From Acanthosoma haemorrhoidale (lineage: Eukaryota; Arthropoda; Insecta; Hemiptera; Acanthosomatidae), in contig OV884014.1 in the NCBI GenBank assembly GCA_930367205.1, positions 72,705,104 through 72,769,103 of the forward strand: a stretch of 64,000 nucleotides of DNA. Reading direction: 5' to 3'. Made by a program: the position numbers and the translations under genes. The notes under the pieces were generated by a model. It had not been told where the DNA came from. It did no database searches and saw only the letters and a list, made by a program, of their open reading frames with translations. Below are positions 26,701 to 38,275 of the stretch, piece after piece. The stretch's first letter is position 1. Each line of letters begins with the position of its first letter.

Positions 26701-26915
26701 CTGGCTGTTGACTTTTGGTACGTTGATGAAAATAAAAATACATTTTTTTATCATGCTTATTAGGGAATCCATCAGTGGCTTCACCGTTTTTGACAGCAAT
26801 AATCAATTTAACTGTTTTCCTTCTTCCTCCGTCAGTCTTATATGCATGTATTTACCAAGAACTTGATTGGTATGTTTTTTTAAAGTCGTTATAAATGTTC
26901 AACTGCTTCTCATTT
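23747..26915. other. AT-rich stretch with GC-richer islands
   Basis: Very AT-rich from 23750 to 24880. Around 23950-24000 a segment resembles the retroelement tails at 26916-27243 (CACGGAACGCACTTGTATCA on the minus strand). GC-richer islands lie at 24880-25270 and 26090-26300. The second contains two CACGTG E-boxes about ten bases apart. No gene was supported. Confidence 0.35.
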
Positions 26916-27243
26916 AACCACAATTTATTTTATTCTGACACAAGTACTTTCGGCGCCTATACCACCATTCTCAAGTATCTTACGATTGAATTGGAAAGAA
27001 TAGGAAACGAAAATAAGAAAGTTTGAATGACGGCTGTTGTTCTTATGCAGTCAAAGCTGTTACACATAAGAATAATTGAGAATTGAAGAAAAAACGGGTA
27101 ACGGATCTGATTACATTAGACTACAAAATATTATTTAAACTTTTATATTTCATTTCCTATTCTATCAATTTAATCGTATGATACTTGAGAATGGTGGTAT
27201 AGGCGTCGAAAGCATTATCATCAGTATAAAATAAATTGTGGGT
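26916..27243. repeat. Inverted pair of retroelement-like tails (~88-bp arms)
   Basis: The left arm 26916-27004 and right arm 27156-27243 are imperfect reverse complements. Both contain CGCCTATACCACCATTCTCA and CACAATTTATTTTA (left-arm sense). In the other orientation each arm ends in AATAAATTGTGG, a polyadenylation-like end. The 151-bp centre is unique. This could be a fold-back MITE or two 3' ends inserted head to head. Confidence 0.7.
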
Positions 27244-27971
27244 AGAACTAAAACTACCCTGAACGATTTTAATATGGTATATTTATAGTTAGCTCTTTAA
27301 CTTTGAGAAGTCAAGCTTGATTATGCGTCTTTGCTATTCTGTTAAGAGAACATCAGAACTTTAAATTTTAAATAACATTCAAGCCTACGTCTTACGAAGT
27401 TTAAAATGTCAGGGTTTAAGTTTTAACCCTTATTTTCATACTTTTCCTTACGCCGTTTTAACCGGAAACTAATCAGAATACCTGTAAGTGTTGTCTAATG
27501 TACTTTTAAAAATTCACATCGATTGAATAAATTATCTGAGGGTGAGAGCTTAGTGAGAGCATACATATAAATACTTGAATAGCCTATATTACTAGGGTTG
27601 TGTGTGTGTTTTACTATGCTGGAGGATAAGGGTGTTCGGATATGTTTTGATAGGATTTAGTAAACAAGTGAGGATAACAATCTATACCAAGACCATCATG
27701 AACTGTTTTCTCCTAACATAGTAAGATCGCCATTGGTCTCAAAGCTTATGAATGGAAATACACTGAAAGGTAAAAAATTCCACCCACTTGTAAAAAATTG
27801 TATTTGTATATAATACACGGTAATTGTATATAATACTTTTTATATATTAAATTTATAAAATATTTTTTACCTTTAATAAGGTTTTTAACGTTTATTAAAT
27901 GAGTCTTGGTTTAAAAATTTAAAATCAAAATGTGAACTGTTAAGAAACATGAAAAAAAAATTGAATCTAGC

Positions 27972-28535
27972 ATGAGTAAAGCAAGAGTTTATAAGTGGTA
28001 TGGACGTTTCAAAGAGGGCCGTGTAGATGTTGATGAAGACTGCGCTGGGCGCTCTAACACTTCAGTAAAAGACAATATCGAACAAGTTTGGAAAATTATT
28101 CTGGACGATCACAGACTTACTGTTAGAGAGGCTGCTGATGAAGTTAATATATCATTTGGATCATAGCATGCGATTTTTTCCAAATGAAAGTTTTGGGCAT
28201 GAAACGTCTGGCAGCAAAGTTCGGTCGAATTTCGAACAAAAAAAACATCGTGTGGGTATCGCCAAAAAATTGCTGAACGAAATAACCAACAATTCAAAGT
28301 CTGTTAAATACATCTTGACAGGTGACGAAACATGGGTATGTGGGCATGACGTGGAAACAAAGACGCAATCTTCGCAATGAAGCGGCCTGATGTTTCAAGA
28401 CCGAAAATAATTCGACAAGTTTCGATCAAAAGTGAAGGTTCTTCTCACTATTTTTTTTTTCAATTTCAATGGGGTAGTGCATCATGAGTTCCTGCCAGAA
28501 GGTCGTACTGTCAATAAAGTATATTACTTGGAACC
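27972..28535 (+). pseudogene. Mariner-family transposase remnant
   Basis: Reading starts at MSKARVYKWYGRFKEGR and continues through LTVREAADEVNIS, the second helix-turn-helix of mariner transposases. After a frameshift near 28165 come FEQKKHRVGIAKKLLNE and ILTGDETWVCGHDVETK, which holds the first catalytic Asp of the DDD triad. Further shifts lead to KRPDVSRPK and then HHEFLPEGRTVNKVYYLE. The N-terminal ~45 residues and everything after the VNK..YYLE motif, including the other two catalytic Asp residues, are missing. It lies within the Tc1-like element, opposite in strand to its transposase. Confidence 0.85.
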
Positions 28536-28763
28536 TCTTTCTCCTTACTTTTTTTAACATCTTATTTAAATCTGGTAACTTTCACGTACTAAAAATACTT
28601 GAAACTGTAGCAGTTTCGTATCAGTGCAATGTTACAATTTCTGCCAGTATTGTGTATGTTATTAGATAGATGAAAGGGTGCATGATGTTCCCTGTTGGGA
28701 AATGAAAATTGGGCCAGTTTTCTTGAACATTTTTATCCTAAAAGAAATTAATGACAGGATCAT

Positions 28764-29790
28764 TTAATAGCGCGTATTTCCTCCTCTTACCTTTATTACT
28801 TCTTGAAGACGCCTCGGCATACTTTCCACCAGTCGGGAAATGTCCCTTTGCTGGAGGTTAGCCCATTCTTTCCGAAGAGCCCTTTCAAGGTCCTGCAGTG
28901 TATCATGAAGTGCTTGCTGAACGCGGTCTTATTCGTCTTTCGAGGTTATCCCATAAATTCTCGACAGGGTTCAAATCTGGAGAACGTGCTAGCCAGACTA
29001 AGACCTCAATGTTGTGTTGATGAAGGAACGTCTGTACTATGCGAGCGACATGTGGACGTGCATTATCGTGCATTAGAAATGAATGATCGCTGATTTAGAA
29101 TAGGATAGGCAATACATGAGGTTCCAAAATCTCATCTACATAGCGAGTAGCCGTCAAAGACCCTCCACGAACAACAACCAATTCTGTGCGGCACTCCATT
29201 GAAATCCCAGCCCACACTATTAAGAAATCACGTTGAAAAGGTTGGCTCTGGGTGAAATTACATGCTGCATACCTTTCATTTATTCTTCTCCACACCCTTT
29301 CACACCCGTCTGGATATCGTAGAGCAAATCTAGATTCATCTGTAAAAAGCATAGCACACTTTTCGTCCATAGTCCAATGACTGTGCTCTCGAGCAAAAGC
29401 CAGCCGCGTAACTCTGGTCAATTCTGGCCCTCTTACTGGGCGAAAAGCCATTAGTCCATACTCATTCAATCTTTTCCGAGCAGTAAGTTCAGAAATTTGC
29501 ACACCTCGAACTTCTTGGAGCTGATGAATCGCTTGAACAACGGTAAGGTGCCGGTTACGTAAAATTCTTAAAGTAAGAAACCGGTCATCCTGTGGTTATG
29601 TTACCCTAGGCCGTCCAGAACCGGCCCTTCTATGGTAAGACCCAGTTTCTCGAAAACGCCTGACGGCGTCTCGTAGAGTTTCATAGGGAACTCCGATGGC
29701 ATTAGCTGCATATCTGATGGAACGTCCATCATCAATTAGTGCCACACCACGTGCAACATCCTCAGCACGAAGAGACTTAAAATTGAGAAA
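28764..29790 (-). pseudogene. Tc1-like transposase, broken
   Basis: On the minus strand the order is SLRAEDVARGVALI..G.S, then an HTH with YETLRDAVRRFRETGSYHRR and GSGRPR. Next come ISELTARKRLNEYGL, LFTDESRFAL (first catalytic Asp), VWAGIS, MHDNARPHVA (second catalytic Asp), ARSPDLNPVENLWDNL (third catalytic position) and a C-terminus ending GGNTRY. Damage: in-frame stops at 29596-29598 and 29095-29097, and a frameshift near 28930 before the final ~50 residues. The start methionine was not found. The length fits a full Tc1 transposase (~340 residues), so the gene is complete in extent but dead. Confidence 0.9.
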
Positions 29791-30063
29791 ATTAAGATAT
29801 CGAAGCCGAAAACTAAGAAATTTGCTGCACCAGACGCAAATGACACTGAATTAACATTTTTAATTCCATGGAAAGTAAACATTGGGAACGACAGTCCTTT
29901 AATTGAAATAAGGATTATGGGTTACTATCCTCTATATTGAGATTTCTAATCGAAAAAAAATACATATTTATTCATAAAAAAAATTGACCAATCCAAAGCA
30001 AAAATATTTTGAGATGAAAACATGAAAAAATCAGGTGGGTGGAATTTTTCGCCTGTCAGTGTA

Positions 30064-32170
30064 CTAAACTTTTATGTCAGTGTCTTTGAACATTTTTATG
30101 TGCCCCATAACTTTAGCCTGTATATCTAGATTGGTTTAAAGTAAACCAGGAGGAAGGAGTAGTAAGTCTGACACCGCTAAAATCAGTGAAATTCTGTTGA
30201 TCTTGACGATGGGAGTATGAGGCCGAAAAGGCTATAAATACGAACTTGTAGGAGGAACTATTGTAGATTTAAACCCATATGCAGGAGATAAACCTTCAGA
30301 TTGGCTTACCATGACACTAGCAGACAGAGTAACCTTTGTGGTCGGTCTGCTGAGTTCATTTCTTTTACCTGTAGATCTCGTGCTCGAATTCTATGTTTCA
30401 CTTTTGCATAGTTAAATAGTTTGCAGGCGTGTGTAAATGCGAAGTAGTCACTACTGGGAGTTAATTGTTAGCTGTGAATTCCTACACGAGTGAATGAGTT
30501 TATGTGATATTTGCTTATCCAAGAATTACCTCTGCAATAATAAATTGGTTGGAAATCGAACATCACTCTTTCAATGACCTAGACTGATTTCGCAATGAAC
30601 TGTTCCACTCATCTATGAGGACACGGTTCCCCATTGCTCGTTTGAAAGTTGATTCGCACCCTTTGGGCTTGTCTGCAAGCAATGTAGATGCTTTTGAAGA
30701 GCGAAATATGATTTGGTTTTTAAATTTATTTTCACAAAAAAAAACAGCAGGAAAATATGTTTAAAAGGACTCGAGAGCGTTGCGGGACGCCTTGTCAGAG
30801 GAAAATTGCTGATCATTGCTGCGAAAAGGAAAGGGACCGTATGTGGAGGGGAGGTTTGTGATGACAACGGAGTCGGCTGATGAAGCTCCGTTTGATCTCA
30901 TGAGTTCTCCCCCTCCGCTCTTAAAAATCTTCCCTTGAGGTATGACGGGCCTAAATTTACTTTTGGGATCTTCTTCTTATTTATTCCCCGAGGGTACTTC
31001 CTTTGACCTTTGACTTTAAACCATCAGAAAAATTATTATGAAAGCTATTCGGGAGTCATTAAACCGTGTGTAATCTTAAAGGTTTCTACCCTTTTATCCG
31101 GTTAAAGGCTCTTATTCTATTTCAGCTTAGAGTTCTTCATCCAGAAGATGATGCATAAAGGTGATCTTTTTAGTATTTTGAAAGAGCTAGCCATCAAGTA
31201 ATGTCTGTAGGCAATAAAGGGAGTAAAAAATGTCTAATAGTATAGTACATTACATTTTAGAATAAAATACGTTTTAGTGGGCTGAAAACATTCTTTTCTT
31301 TTTAAAAAAATGTGAAACTTTTATCTTAACCTCAAGGTTTCCCCCAACATTTCCTATTCAGCTGATATGATGACGTGTGTTAGTTTTAACTTTTAATTAT
31401 GAAAATAAAAAATTCATTGAACTAAAGTATTTAATTTAATTAGCATAAATAAATTATTTGAAACAGTCACTAATTTTTAAGTGCCTCTTAGCTCATTATA
31501 ATTTTAAGATTGACGAATGATCCTGGATGGAGATCTAGGAACTCTGCTTATATCTAACTTCTCGGGAACATCAATAACGACTAGCAACATCTGGTCTATG
31601 TGACCGAACTCAGAGACTGGCTGGCTATACAAACCGTGCTGGCCAGTGAAGCCCTGCAGAGTCCAAACAGTCCGATCATATAGCAGAAAACAGTGGGAAA
31701 CCAACTGAACTTTGTTAACTCTCGCCGGAACAGAAACTCTTTGATCTACACCAGACCTTGGAGGTACATAGCCCTATCTGGAAAGTATATGTATTCTCAC
31801 AGAAAGTCAACTACCGCACGCAAGTAATGAGAAACTGTCCAGTCTTATAAAAGTTAAAACTCTGATAATTTATCTACCCCCTTGACTGACAACATAGCCA
31901 AACATTTCCAGAATGGGATCATGTGAAAAGTGGTCGGACATACCTCTCTCGAGAGGTTAAAGAACGCTGACCTCAATCCGTTGCTTGGTGTGCATCGGTG
32001 GGTAAGTTCATCTGCCAGAGACACAAAGTTTTTTGACTCGTTGCAGCACCTAACCTATCCAGTGTTTAACACTATGACCCCACCACCCCTCCCGCATCGA
32101 TGGCAACAGACTGTTGGGGAAAAATTAGGTTAAGAATTACTATGTAAGTTAGTTTTAAGGTTGATCAAAA
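30064..32170. other. Non-coding stretch, unclassified
   Basis: A GC-richer patch lies at 30600-31000. Segments at 31504-31704 (minus) and 31930-32133 (plus) have ORFs of 66-67 codons in moderately GC-rich DNA but with no recognised motif; they could be old TE sequence. Nothing else was recognised. Confidence 0.3.
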
Positions 32171-32396
32171 AGGTGAGCCCCATCACCTTTATTAGTCAGT
32201 TCATCCCAGTCACGTATAATGTGTATCATTATACGTCTTAATTCCATGGTATAATTTTTATAAAATAACAAAACCTGTATATAATGCAGCGACGCTACAT
32301 AAAATACAAAAATAATTTGTAAATAGATTCACCAGAGAATCTATAATTGTATATAATTATCTGTAAATTTAAAGGGGCTATGAAGAAAAAAAAAAA
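32171..32396 (+). mobile_element. Poly(A) retroelement family B, copy 1
   Basis: A ~226-bp unit starts AGGTGAGCCCCATCACCTTT, includes ATTATACGT and CAAAACCTGTATATAATGCA, and ends AAATTTAAAGGGGCTATGAA plus an A run. The same sequence occurs on the minus strand at 43888-44107 and, 5'-truncated, at 44364-44475. No pol III boxes were seen, so it is more likely a short non-autonomous element or the 3' part of a LINE than a tRNA-SINE. Confidence 0.75.
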
Positions 32397-35300
32397 TGTC
32401 TCTAACCATACTTTCATTCTTTCAATTAAAATGGAAGGATAAAATTAAACAAATAGCACAATAGAAAATTTTGTTTCTCTAACAAAAAATTAAATTAACC
32501 TTCAAAATATATCCCTTTGTCGTTCACTGTCATCAGCCATTTTTATTTCTTGATCCTGATCCTTGGATGGCTATCGAAATAGTCCAGCACGGCAATTTAT
32601 TTCTATAAAACAATCAATTTTATTCCTTAACAAATTAGGGCCAAGGTTGGAAACAGGTTATAATTTCCTGGAGCGAGCTCTCTACTTTACAGGTGGTGTG
32701 ACTTTAGTCGGATGTCGTGAAGGTCTTCATAGCTATCTTCGATCTGACGGGAAGTGCGTAGCCAAGCTTTTTCTTACTGGAACAGAAATCCTTCGCGGAT
32801 AACTAAAGCTGTACATCTCTTTGACAATTTCGCGTACATTATTTCTTAATGTCCACCGCGAAGTTTATAAGTAGGATCCAATAAGAACTCATTCATAGTA
32901 TTTTTTAAACAACACTAACTTGCTGCAACCGTGATCTAGCCTTTGCCCACGAGTATGAGGCTTTTGCCCTCTTTTTAGCGCATCTGATAATCTTTCGTTA
33001 TCTCATACCATAAGGGTTTCACAAAGATTTTTCCTAAGTCTCTACCATCTTCGTGGATTACTGTTGTGTATGATAGAGGTTGTCTGGCTGGATACTAACT
33101 GTATCTTGTCATACTCATCAATTACTGTTGAACATTGAGTGGAATAAACGTAATTACAGTACATAAAATTCGTACATTTGAAAAGCTGTCATTTTTTATA
33201 CTCCATCGCATCTGTGAAGCTGAGCTTTGAGCCAAAAAAAAAAAAAACTTGTAAAACCCTACAAATACCACAGAACTACTCTCAATTACTGAAAAACTTT
33301 TTTATACGCAAGCAATTTCAAACAAAAAAGTTTCAGTGTTTCGGGACCATTTTACTCCAGCCTTTTAATCAAGTAAACAGAAGGAGGAAGTACCTCCACA
33401 TAGCCAATAAAATTGCAATCAGCCCTTGAGCTGCAAAGAGGTAGAGTTAGCAAGGGTGAGCAGTAAAACCCATCGGTTTGAGGTTCGAGTCACGCCTAGT
33501 CAATAGCAGTTTACGGCAGCAATAGCTTCCTCGATAATCCGAGCAGATGGTCCTCTTGTCTGCAGCAAAGTGACCTTTCTTCTCTCCATTTGTCCCTTTT
33601 GTCACTTTATTTACCTAATACAAAGAAACAATTCTATAAACAAAGAAATATATTTGCTTGTTTTTTAACTTAGCTATTAAATTTAGGCAGGTTATGAGGC
33701 CACCAAAATTAAGACCACAAGTTAATCATCAACTAAGATCCATTCTAACATTCTTAGATCCAAAAAAACTCTCCAATCTTAAATTCAAAATAATCTGTTG
33801 TGTGTTGTTTGGAATAGTTGGATGCGTTTTGGTGAAATTTCATAAACTTTGAAAAGATGATATCAAGGATGTCAGGTATATTAAGTTGATTGTTCTCATT
33901 AAAAATTGGCTACCATTTCTGAACAATTTACTCAAAATAAGATGCAATTCGCAAGGGATTGTAGTTGACAGGATGGAGACCGTAAAGCGTCAGAAGATTT
34001 TAATAAAAGAAAATCCACCGACTACTCGCACCTTAATATAGTCCAAGAAAACAAAAACCCGACTTCCTAAGTTGGAAAATTACGGTGAAACCTCAAAAAA
34101 TACTTTTTGTAATCTTTACTGAAAATGGGCTTTTTAAACTCATATATAATAATATTCAGTGAAATTAGTTTTTGAGCAATGAATGTGGCAATTTTTTTGT
34201 GATAAAAGATGCGAATGAAATAAAATTTACTATGTATATCGCGCACAGATGGGTACGAGAGATGAAAAGTGAGAAAAACAGAATTGTTTTCTGTTGTAAT
34301 GGTTGATTTTTTTTTTTCAAAATCCATCATTCAATATACATAGGGTGAGTTACAGATTCCACAATATGAATTCTTTACATAAATGCACATAGTGCTAACT
34401 ATCTCTCTCTTAGCTCAGCTAAGGCTAGAAGAAACATTTTTCACAACGCCACAAGAACCAATTTCGCTTCTTATTGTTTGACCCCTTAAAATATTTCAAC
34501 TGTTAATGAGCTCACTATTCACTGATTCATTAATGATTTCGTGATACTGATTCGCTAATTGGAAATAAACAGCGTAGTGTTGAATAATTAAAATCCACAA
34601 ATGAATAATTTGCGTGCGCTGAATGAGGGAATTAATCAATGTTATCTTAAATAGGTTATCTGTATGCGCTGGGTGTTGGGTCCACGCATCATTTGAGCTC
34701 ATATTAATTAATTAATTAAGTGGTTGTCTATGCATGAATTGGATTACGAGGAGTGGCTAAGGGATTTTCCCGGGTTCAATTAAAAGAGATAAGCCTTTCA
34801 TACCTAAGAAATAATATTTGCCTTCATTTCTAAGGTCTTGATGAGTTTTTTGGATTATAATTAGTGAACTCACACCAGCATTGAATTGAATTAAATTTCA
34901 TGTGTGTAGTCGCTGAGGCTTAATTCAATGCCTTATATATTAAGGATAATTTGGCGTTAACAGGGATTTATGGGTCTAGCAGTAACAGTATAAATGTCAA
35001 TTTTTCTTTATTTTTATACATCCTAAGTCAATTATAACTTACATAGATGGCACAAAAATGTCTTTACAAAATATGTAACATTTTGAAGGATTATTAGACA
35101 AAACTTTCAAAAATGCTCATAATGCTCCGATGAAATGAACGCAAAGCAAAAAAAAATATTAAATGTTCCAAAAATTCGGCCTGCCTTTAAGTCCAACCTA
35201 AGAAGCAATATCAAAATTAAAGTTGAGATTTTTCCCCATGGCTAAGGACACATGAAAGATGGTAATCGAAGAATAATTCAAACGTATTCAAATAAATAAG

Positions 35301-35459
35301 CTTTTGAGAGCCATTCATATTTATATGTTTTTAATATGTTCCAAGTCGGTTTCTAAAATATCAATATTATAGTAATTTACACCATTCTTATTTTTTTATT
35401 TGTTGAAAAATTTTTCAACCAAACATTTTTTGTGACCGAGATGGTTTATCATTTTTTTT
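32397..35459. other. Non-coding stretch
   Basis: A mixed patch at 32540-32880 has a 79-codon ORF with no recognised motif. A tRNA-like fragment lies at 33436-33500. The rest is AT-rich. No gene was supported. Confidence 0.35.
33436..33500 (+). repeat. tRNA-like sequence (possible SINE head)
   Basis: It contains GAGTTAGCAAGGGTGAGCAG (weakly A-box-like) and GGTTTGAGGTTCGAGTCACG, whose GGTTCGAGTC core fits a pol III B box. No cloverleaf closes, so it is not an active tRNA. Confidence 0.35.
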
Positions 35460-35919
35460 GGTAACAAATACATTTTTTTTTTTTTTTTTTTCCGCCCTAC
35501 CTGAGGCTGAGCCTCCAACGGGCTTGCCCCACAAGTCCGTGAAGCGGGCTCGAGGGGTTACGTAGCCTGTGGTGCGCGTATTCCGGTGCAATGGGATTGT
35601 TGCACCGGTCAGCGTACCTTCGGTTATTCTGTTTTGTTCCATTTAAAAAACAACACATGATAAAAATGAAAAAAACCAAAACACATGATAATAATATATA
35701 AAAAGAAAGAAGAAAACACAAAACTAAAGTAAAGAGAAAAGAAACACCTCTAATAATATATTTACAAATCCTAAACTAGCTATATATACTTTCTTTTTTT
35801 TTCCCCTCCTTATAGCTAGTTATCTTAATACTATTTACAATTTTGGATCCGTGTTCTACCTATACTTAAAACTATATTTACATGGGGTGTGCATCCTCTA
35901 TCCCCCAGGTAACAAATAC
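35460..35919 (-). mobile_element. 436-bp poly(A) retroelement insertion with 12-bp TSD
   Basis: A T run (35473-35493) marks the 3' poly(A) end of a minus-strand insertion. GGTAACAAATAC occurs at 35460-35471 and again at 35908-35919, a perfect 12-bp target-site duplication enclosing 35472-35907. The last ~190 bp before the tail are GC-rich and include GTAACCCCTCGAGCCCGC and CCAACGGGCTTGCCCC (plus sense). The 5' half is AT-rich with an 11-bp inverted repeat (AACTAGCTATA 35774-35784, complement at 35811-35821). A 75-codon ORF over the GC-rich part is probably not a gene. It is either a SINE or a 5'-truncated LINE. Confidence 0.85.
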
Positions 35920-36552
35920 CTAGCATTTTTTTCACAGTCATCTAATAAGTTTTAAAGAAGCTGATATAAAGACTGGTGCATCCTTTAACGATGTTTCTTC
36001 ATTTTTTCAAAGCAAAAAATAAATATTAGTCAATAAAAATAAAACTCTTTTAACCTAGCAAAAAATGACAAGGCTGCTGTTTCTTTAGTAATCAAGCCAA
36101 ATCTGTTCAAGTAGTATGATAGTTGATGAACGATCATTGTCATCAATTCATATTTGATTGGTGATCCTGTTTAAATAAACATTAACTAATTGAATAGGTA
36201 TTTGGTATTACTGATATTTTTTATTGAATACATGGTATTATATACATATATTGTATGAAAACTCTATCTCTCTCTCAATATCAATATTTTATTGATATTA
36301 TGCAGAAAAACCAACCCCACATACCCCATAAATATGATTCCTTTATATATCTTAGGTTTAGGGAAGGTTTTGGTTCTGCGTAACAGTTTTTTCTAAACAT
36401 ATATATTTTAAATCACACTTTCATCTGTCATTATGATTTAAACGAGTAATTAATAACAACGCATTAGCATTATAGTTTGTTCTTATTTAGCAAAATCGTA
36501 TGGCCTTTAGAAACTAAGGATCATTGTCTGGCCTTAAGTAGGTTACAAAACA
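35920..36552. other. AT-rich spacer
   Basis: AT-rich with no recognised feature up to the broken end of the hAT element. Confidence 0.4.
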
Positions 36553-37520
36553 ACCTGACGATGGTTAAGCCCTCGGGATCGAATAAAATTGATGGTTTTT
36601 ACTACCACATTCATAACATTCTGGAGTCGAATGGACTTAGAACACAAGTTCTGTTGGTGGATAATGCAATGAAGGACTATCAAACCATCTTTTTGCACAT
36701 TTAATTCAGTTGCTTTTTCATTCAAAATTCCGATGAAACCTTTACGTAAGCCGACCATAGAAGGTGCACCATCTGTGCATACTCCAACTAATTTCGACCA
36801 TGGCAAGCCAAAACTTGTGAATACCTTTTGAACTTCATTAAAAATGTCCTCTCCTGTAGTGGTTCCTTTTAGCGGCTGTAAAGCAAGCAATTCCTCAGTA
36901 ATAGTGAATTCTTTATCAACACCTCGAATAAATATAGCCAGTTGAGCTATGTCAGACAAATCGGTGCTCTCGTCTAATGCTATGGAAAATGATTCAATAC
37001 CAGTCATACGGCCAGTCAATGTTGTTTTTATATCATTAGCCATCATTTCTATACGTCGTACAACGGTTCGTCTTGACAAACTAATTTTTTCAAATTCATT
37101 TTTCTTTTCAGGACACAAAACACTGCAAACTTCTGACATACACTCCTTGATAAATTCTCCTTCGGCAAATGGTTTCAATGACTTTGCCAATTTTGAACTA
37201 ACTATAAAACTAGCTTTCACAACATTATCAAGTTGTGTTCTTTGTCTATGAAATATTTGCTGCTGTTTTTCCAAATTTGCGGTAAGTTTCTGGATTTTGT
37301 CTTTTCTTATTTGTCCTGTCAGTGAGAGCAGCGTAGGATGCTTAGTTGAGTAATGCCTCTTTATATTGAATTCTTTCATCACCGAAATGGATTCATTACA
37401 CATCAAACAAATAGGCTTACCATTGTGCAAGATAAAGAAGAATTCTTCAGTCCATTTTTCTTGAAACTGGCGACCCTCTGCATCTACTTTTCGTTTCCTT
37501 CCACCAGACATCATTTTCAT
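36543..37520 (-). pseudogene. hAT transposase N-terminal half (GTF2IRD2/ZBED5-like)
   Basis: A 325-codon ORF on the minus strand starts with a basic MSGGRKRK segment. A BED-like zinc finger follows (CLMC at residues 38-41, HYSTKH at ~55-60). Then come the hAT core blocks ESFSIALDESTDLSDIAQLAIFIRGVD, which contains the first catalytic Asp, and VGVCTDGAPSMVG with the second. After these is HCIIHQQNLCSK. The pattern matches the hAT branch that gave rise to GTF2IRD2, ZBED5 and FAM200-type genes. There are no internal stops. Homology ends abruptly after RSRGLNHRQ near 36553, so the third catalytic residue and the dimerisation domain are lost. It is a truncated transposon gene. Confidence 0.85.
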
Positions 37521-37958
37521 TTACTTATCGTTCGATAAACTTAATAAGAAAATAGGTATAATTAGTAAGCACTCAAGATGCACACAAAGTCACAAAGCAA
37601 ACTTATCACCACGGTAGCTCGAATAGGACTGAACTAAGTTCCGGCCATCCACCCGCTTATATAGGCAAAATGAAGGAATGATCTAGAATCGTCTAGTGTA
37701 GAACAATACAATTGCGAAGCAATAATCCTTTGTTGCGCCGCCAGTGTGGCGGCAAACATCAATGGCTTTGAACTTTGATGTTTGCCGCCTCACTCTTTGA
37801 TGATCACCGCCACTCGGCTTGCTCGCTCACTTGATTCCATGAGTATGAGTAAGTAGTGTATTTTTTTTTTTTAAATTGGGTTTTTCAAAATGTCTCGCGG
37901 GCCGGATCAAATCTTACAGCGGGCCGGATCCGGCCCGCGGGCCGGCTGTTGCCCACAT
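36553..37958 (-). mobile_element. Truncated hAT transposon, 5' half with GC-rich terminus
   Basis: Upstream of the transposase the element continues to about 37958. The terminal part reads GTGGGCAACAGCC followed by GGCCCGCGGGCCGGATCCGG on the minus strand, a GGGCAA-plus-GGCCCGCGGGCC end of the kind seen in this hAT branch. It includes a perfect 20-bp palindrome at 37919-37938. A hairpin with 15-bp arms (37748-37762 and 37775-37789) lies in the presumed promoter region. The other terminus is absent, so no 8-bp duplication can be checked. Confidence 0.75.
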
Positions 37959-38213
37959 ACGCTCTAAATGGACCTTATTGTATATGTTTTACTACTTTTT
38001 AATCCACTTCAGTCATTACTCTTTGTCGTTAAGTGTGAAGAGCCGTTGAATAAACTTTAATAGTCGCGTAGATCTGTAAAAATAGTTCTAATATACAAAT
38101 TACTTGTGTCGGGACGTCACTAGGGAGTTGCCTGGTCACCCTAGCCCTGGTGACAAGCGCGGATTGTTCGAGTTTATAACCTGGACAATCGTTTCATGAC
38201 GGCGTTACTATCT

Positions 38214-38275
38214 GACTCCATTTTTGATAGGTATGTGCCCCGACAATGCACTATGTTCAGGAGAAGAGGTACAGA
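38214..38275 (+). repeat. Short dispersed repeat (mate at 63905-63970)
   Basis: The segment contains CTGACTCCAT, GTGCCCC and GCACTATGTTCAGGAGAAG. Its reverse complement occurs at 63905-63970 with CACTATGTTCAGGAGAAG and TGTGCCCCC conserved. It is probably a fragment of a longer retroelement. Confidence 0.6.

Larger units (their letters stand above)
27761..30061 (-). mobile_element. Tc1-like DNA transposon (2.3 kb) with mariner remnant inside
   Basis: The terminal inverted repeats are CACTGAAAGGTAAAAAATTC on the left, with CACCCAC following, and on the right its complement with a few changes (CACTGACAGGCGAAAAATTC read on the minus strand). TA dinucleotides flank both ends (27759-27760, 30062-30063), the Tc1/mariner hallmark. 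A broken Tc1-type transposase gene occupies 28764-29790 on the minus strand. About 1 kb between its stop codon and the left end, unusually long for this family, contains a plus-strand mariner transposase remnant, so a second transposon appears nested in the 3' side. Confidence 0.9.

Noticed and set aside
35415..35721. Minus-strand ORFs in the GC-rich part of the 436-bp insertion as genes
   Set aside because: One runs into the poly(A) tail as poly-Lys and the frames are not supported by a known family; the target-site duplication shows this is a retroelement insertion.
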